A DNA stretch of 7,032 bases, from NCBI GenBank assembly GCA_026992215.1, contig JALXAI010000173.1, positions 1-7,032 on the forward strand, read 5' to 3'. Below the pieces are notes generated by a model. It had not been told where the DNA came from and ran no database searches. It worked only from the letters and a program-made list of their open reading frames with translations. Shown in pieces: positions 5,354-7,032 of this stretch. The position numbers and the translations under genes were made by a program. This DNA comes from Desulfobacterales bacterium (GTDB lineage Bacteria > Desulfobacterota > Syntrophobacteria > B119-G9). The first letter of the stretch is position 1. Every line of letters starts with the position of its first letter.

Positions 5354-5385
5354 ACGTGTTCAATAATGCGAACATAATAACACGT
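5354..5385. promoter_or_regulatory. 32-bp dyad between divergent genes, possible operator
   Basis: ACGTGTT (5354-5360) and AACACGT (5379-5385) are perfect inverted arms 18 bases apart, with an AT-rich and roughly symmetric interior. They lie in the 101-base spacer between the Memo and glycerate kinase genes. The right arm touches a possible -10 box TATAGT (5385-5390) for the kinase, and a consensus TTGACA (5347-5352, minus strand) flanks the left arm, although no good -10 follows at 17 bases. A regulator bound here could affect both genes. Confidence 0.4.
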
Positions 5386-5406
5386 ATAGTCGCATGTTGA
5401 AAGAAC

Positions 5407-6765
5407 ATGGTATTAAGCGAACCTTTTATTAAAAGACCGAAGAAGCCGGCCATGATAGAAGACGCAAAAGCCATTTTTTTGAAAGGCGTTGAAGCCGTCT
5501 ACCCTGACAGAATTATAAAGTCCCGGGTGATTCTTGAAAATACCTTTTTGAAAGTTGAGGACTCCGTTTTCCGGTTAAACGAGTTCAAGAAGATCATTGT
5601 TATCGGAGCCGGTAAGGCCTCCGCTGCCATGGCAAAAGCGCTTGAAGATATCCTGGGGGCGAGGATATCGGATGGCCTGATTATAGTAAAATACGGCCAC
5701 GGAGAAAAACTGCGGCACATCAGGGTAAAAGAGGCAAACCACCCCTTGCCCGACGAAAACGGTCTTAGAGCTGCCGAAGAGATTATAAGGATTATCGCTG
5801 ACACAGATGAAGAAACCCTTGTCATAGGGCTTTTTTCCGGGGGTGGCTCTGCACTTTTGAGTTTACCCGTAAGCGATATAACCCTGGAAGAAAAGATCGC
5901 CACAACGGAGGCACTTCTTAAGTGCGGGGCATCGATAGAAGAAATTAATACCATAAGAAAACACCTGTCGCAGGTGAAAGGAGGGCGCCTGATGGAAAAA
6001 GCATACCCCTCCCCTTTTCTTGCGCTTATCCTCTCCGACGTTGTAGGCGACAAACTGGACGTAATCGCTTCGGGGCCCACCGTGGCAGATCCCACCACAT
6101 TTGGCGATTGTCTCAAAATTATAGAGAAATACTCCCTGCAAAATCAAATACCTTCGACCGTTATTCGCTTTCTCGAAAAGGGAAAGCTTGGTATCAACCC
6201 GGAAACCCCCAAAACCGGTGACAAAATTTTTGAGAAGGCTTACAATCACATCATAGGGAATAATTTCCTTGCTCTGAAAGCTGCGAAAAAGGAAGCGAGG
6301 AAACGTGGCTACAATACGCTGATTTTATCGTCGCTTATTGAAGGTGACACGGGCGAATGCGCCAGGTTCCACAGTGCCATAGCCAGAGAAATTGTCAGGA
6401 GTGGAAACCCCATCTCCAGGCCCGCCTGCATACTCTCAGGCGGAGAAACCACTGTGGTTGTAAAAGGCAACGGAAAAGGCGGGCGAAACCAGGAGTTTGC
6501 CCTGGTGGCAGCACTGGAAATAAGCGGATTGGATTCAGTATGCATCCTGAGTGGTGGCACCGATGGAACCGACGGCCCAACAGATGCAGCGGGGGCTTTC
6601 GTCAACGGAGACACCGTTTCGAGGGGACTGTCTCTAAACATGGACGCCACAGCCTACCTAGAAAACAATGATAGTTACAACTATTTTAAGAAATTGGGAG
6701 ATTTGATTATTACCGGGCCAACTAAAACCAACGTCATGGATTTGAGGATAATACTCGTAAAATGA
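5407..6765 (+). CDS. Glycerate 2-kinase, MOFRL/GckA type
   Basis: Predicted to phosphorylate D-glycerate with ATP to 2-phosphoglycerate in the cytoplasm, feeding lower glycolysis from glyoxylate, serine or sugar-acid breakdown. The 452 residues are full length for the family. The N-terminal DUF4147 domain (about 17-260) carries VIGAGKASAAMAKALE (65-80), with Lys70 at the position of a lysine reported as functionally important in the Thermotoga enzyme; GLFSGGGSALLSLP (141-154); NTIRKHLSQVKGGRL (181-195); and LSDVVGDKLDVIASGPT (209-225). The C-terminal MOFRL domain (about 338-445) has ILSGGETTVVVKG (342-354), GGRNQEFALVAAL (358-370) and SGGTDGTDGPTDAAGAF (382-398). Homologues usually begin near MIEDAKAIF, so Met16 (5452) may be the true start; neither ATG has a strong ribosome binding site. 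The stop overlaps the next start as ATGA, indicating an operon. Confidence 0.93.
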   Translation: MVLSEPFIKRPKKPAMIEDAKAIFLKGVEAVYPDRIIKSRVILENTFLKVEDSVFRLNEFKKIIVIGAGKASAAMAKALEDILGARISDGLIIVKYGHGEKLRHIRVKEANHPLPDENGLRAAEEIIRIIADTDEETLVIGLFSGGGSALLSLPVSDITLEEKIATTEALLKCGASIEEINTIRKHLSQVKGGRLMEKAYPSPFLALILSDVVGDKLDVIASGPTVADPTTFGDCLKIIEKYSLQNQIPSTVIRFLEKGKLGINPETPKTGDKIFEKAYNHIIGNNFLALKAAKKEARKRGYNTLILSSLIEGDTGECARFHSAIAREIVRSGNPISRPACILSGGETTVVVKGNGKGGRNQEFALVAALEISGLDSVCILSGGTDGTDGPTDAAGAFVNGDTVSRGLSLNMDATAYLENNDSYNYFKKLGDLIITGPTKTNVMDLRIILVK

Positions 6766-7032
6766 TTGCCAGAATTAAATTACTTGCGCTAGCAATATTG
6801 GCCGTGTTAGCTTCATCCTGGACTCAACCGGCGATGGCGGCCAGCAATATGACTCAGCGACTTCTTCGCTGGTTCCACAACAGGCAAAAAATCGCCAACC
6901 TGCAGGTCGGTACCATCGAGGAAGTCGGCGACAACAAGGTCCTGATTAGCATTACTCACCACTGGCCCAAACCCAAGGATGAACTCGTGGTATATTCGTA
7001 TGAGCCAACCAGGGATCCTTCCATGTACCAGG
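6762..7032 (+). CDS. Secreted protein of unknown function, N-terminal part (3' end outside the window)
   Basis: ATG 6762 overlaps the kinase stop (ATGA), so translation is probably coupled; a GAGG at 6744-6747 is rather far for a ribosome binding site. The 90 visible residues start with a clear Sec signal peptide: basic MIARIK, a hydrophobic core LLALAILAVLA (7-17), and an A-M-A motif at 24-26 giving cleavage before Ala27. The mature part begins ASNMTQRLLRWFHNRQKIAN and continues with the beta-like VGTIEEVGDNKVLISI and then HHWPKPKDELVVYSYEP. I recognise no family. Its location should be periplasmic or extracellular. A link to glycerate metabolism is suggested only by the overlap. The frame is open to the window end. 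Confidence 0.75.
   Translation, partial: MIARIKLLALAILAVLASSWTQPAMAASNMTQRLLRWFHNRQKIANLQVGTIEEVGDNKVLISITHHWPKPKDELVVYSYEPTRDPSMYQ

Noticed and set aside
5499..6116. 205-residue minus-strand frame inside the glycerate kinase gene
   Set aside because: It is Ser-rich antisense to conserved kinase motifs, with no ribosome binding site or recognisable domain.

Overview
The window shows moderate-GC bacterial DNA with ATG starts, strong AAGGAG-type ribosome binding sites, a diderm-style lipoprotein and Sec signal peptides. The gene set includes a membrane-embedded spermidine synthase-like protein, an orphan HsdR N-terminal domain protein, a Memo protein with an N-terminal extension, and a MOFRL-type glycerate kinase. 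Together with the palindromic intergenic repeats this suggests a Desulfobacterota (deltaproteobacteria)-like or related uncultivated anaerobe. The taxonomic placement is inference of modest confidence; no rRNA or other marker gene is present.

Layout. Positions 1-1079 (+) hold the 3' part of a spermidine synthase-like multi-pass membrane protein. Its last 36 bases overlap, tail to tail, the end of a membrane-anchored alpha/beta-hydrolase (lipase/esterase) gene on the minus strand (1044-1907). A 316-base divergent spacer with a good sigma70-type promoter leads into a short orphan HsdR_N-like protein (2224-2754, +). That gene converges on a lipoprotein gene (2861-3403, -) across a spacer with two hairpins. 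From 3404 to 4072 there is no intact gene. This stretch holds the lipoprotein promoter and leader hairpin, an 11-bp inverted repeat, a possible frameshifted remnant of a signal-anchored protein gene, and a compact mosaic of palindromes and short tandem repeats (3783-3925). A Memo-family (AmmeMemoRadiSam system protein B) gene (4073-5305, -) and a glycerate 2-kinase gene (5407-6765, +) are divergent around a 101-base spacer containing a 32-bp dyad. The kinase stop overlaps (ATGA) the start of a secreted protein gene that runs off the window end.

The genes do not form one recognisable pathway. Only the kinase and the following secreted-protein gene look co-transcribed; all other neighbours are convergent or divergent single-gene units. 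No convincing new multi-gene system is visible. The most unusual structure is the nested repeat mosaic at 3783-3925. There, one palindrome sits between 6-bp direct repeats that split a CTTCGACACGCTCAGG-type element, and a second palindrome splits a GCAAAG tandem array. Two start sites are moved to internal ATGs with strong ribosome binding sites (1907 and 5305), and one gene start (6762) cut off by the window end is added.
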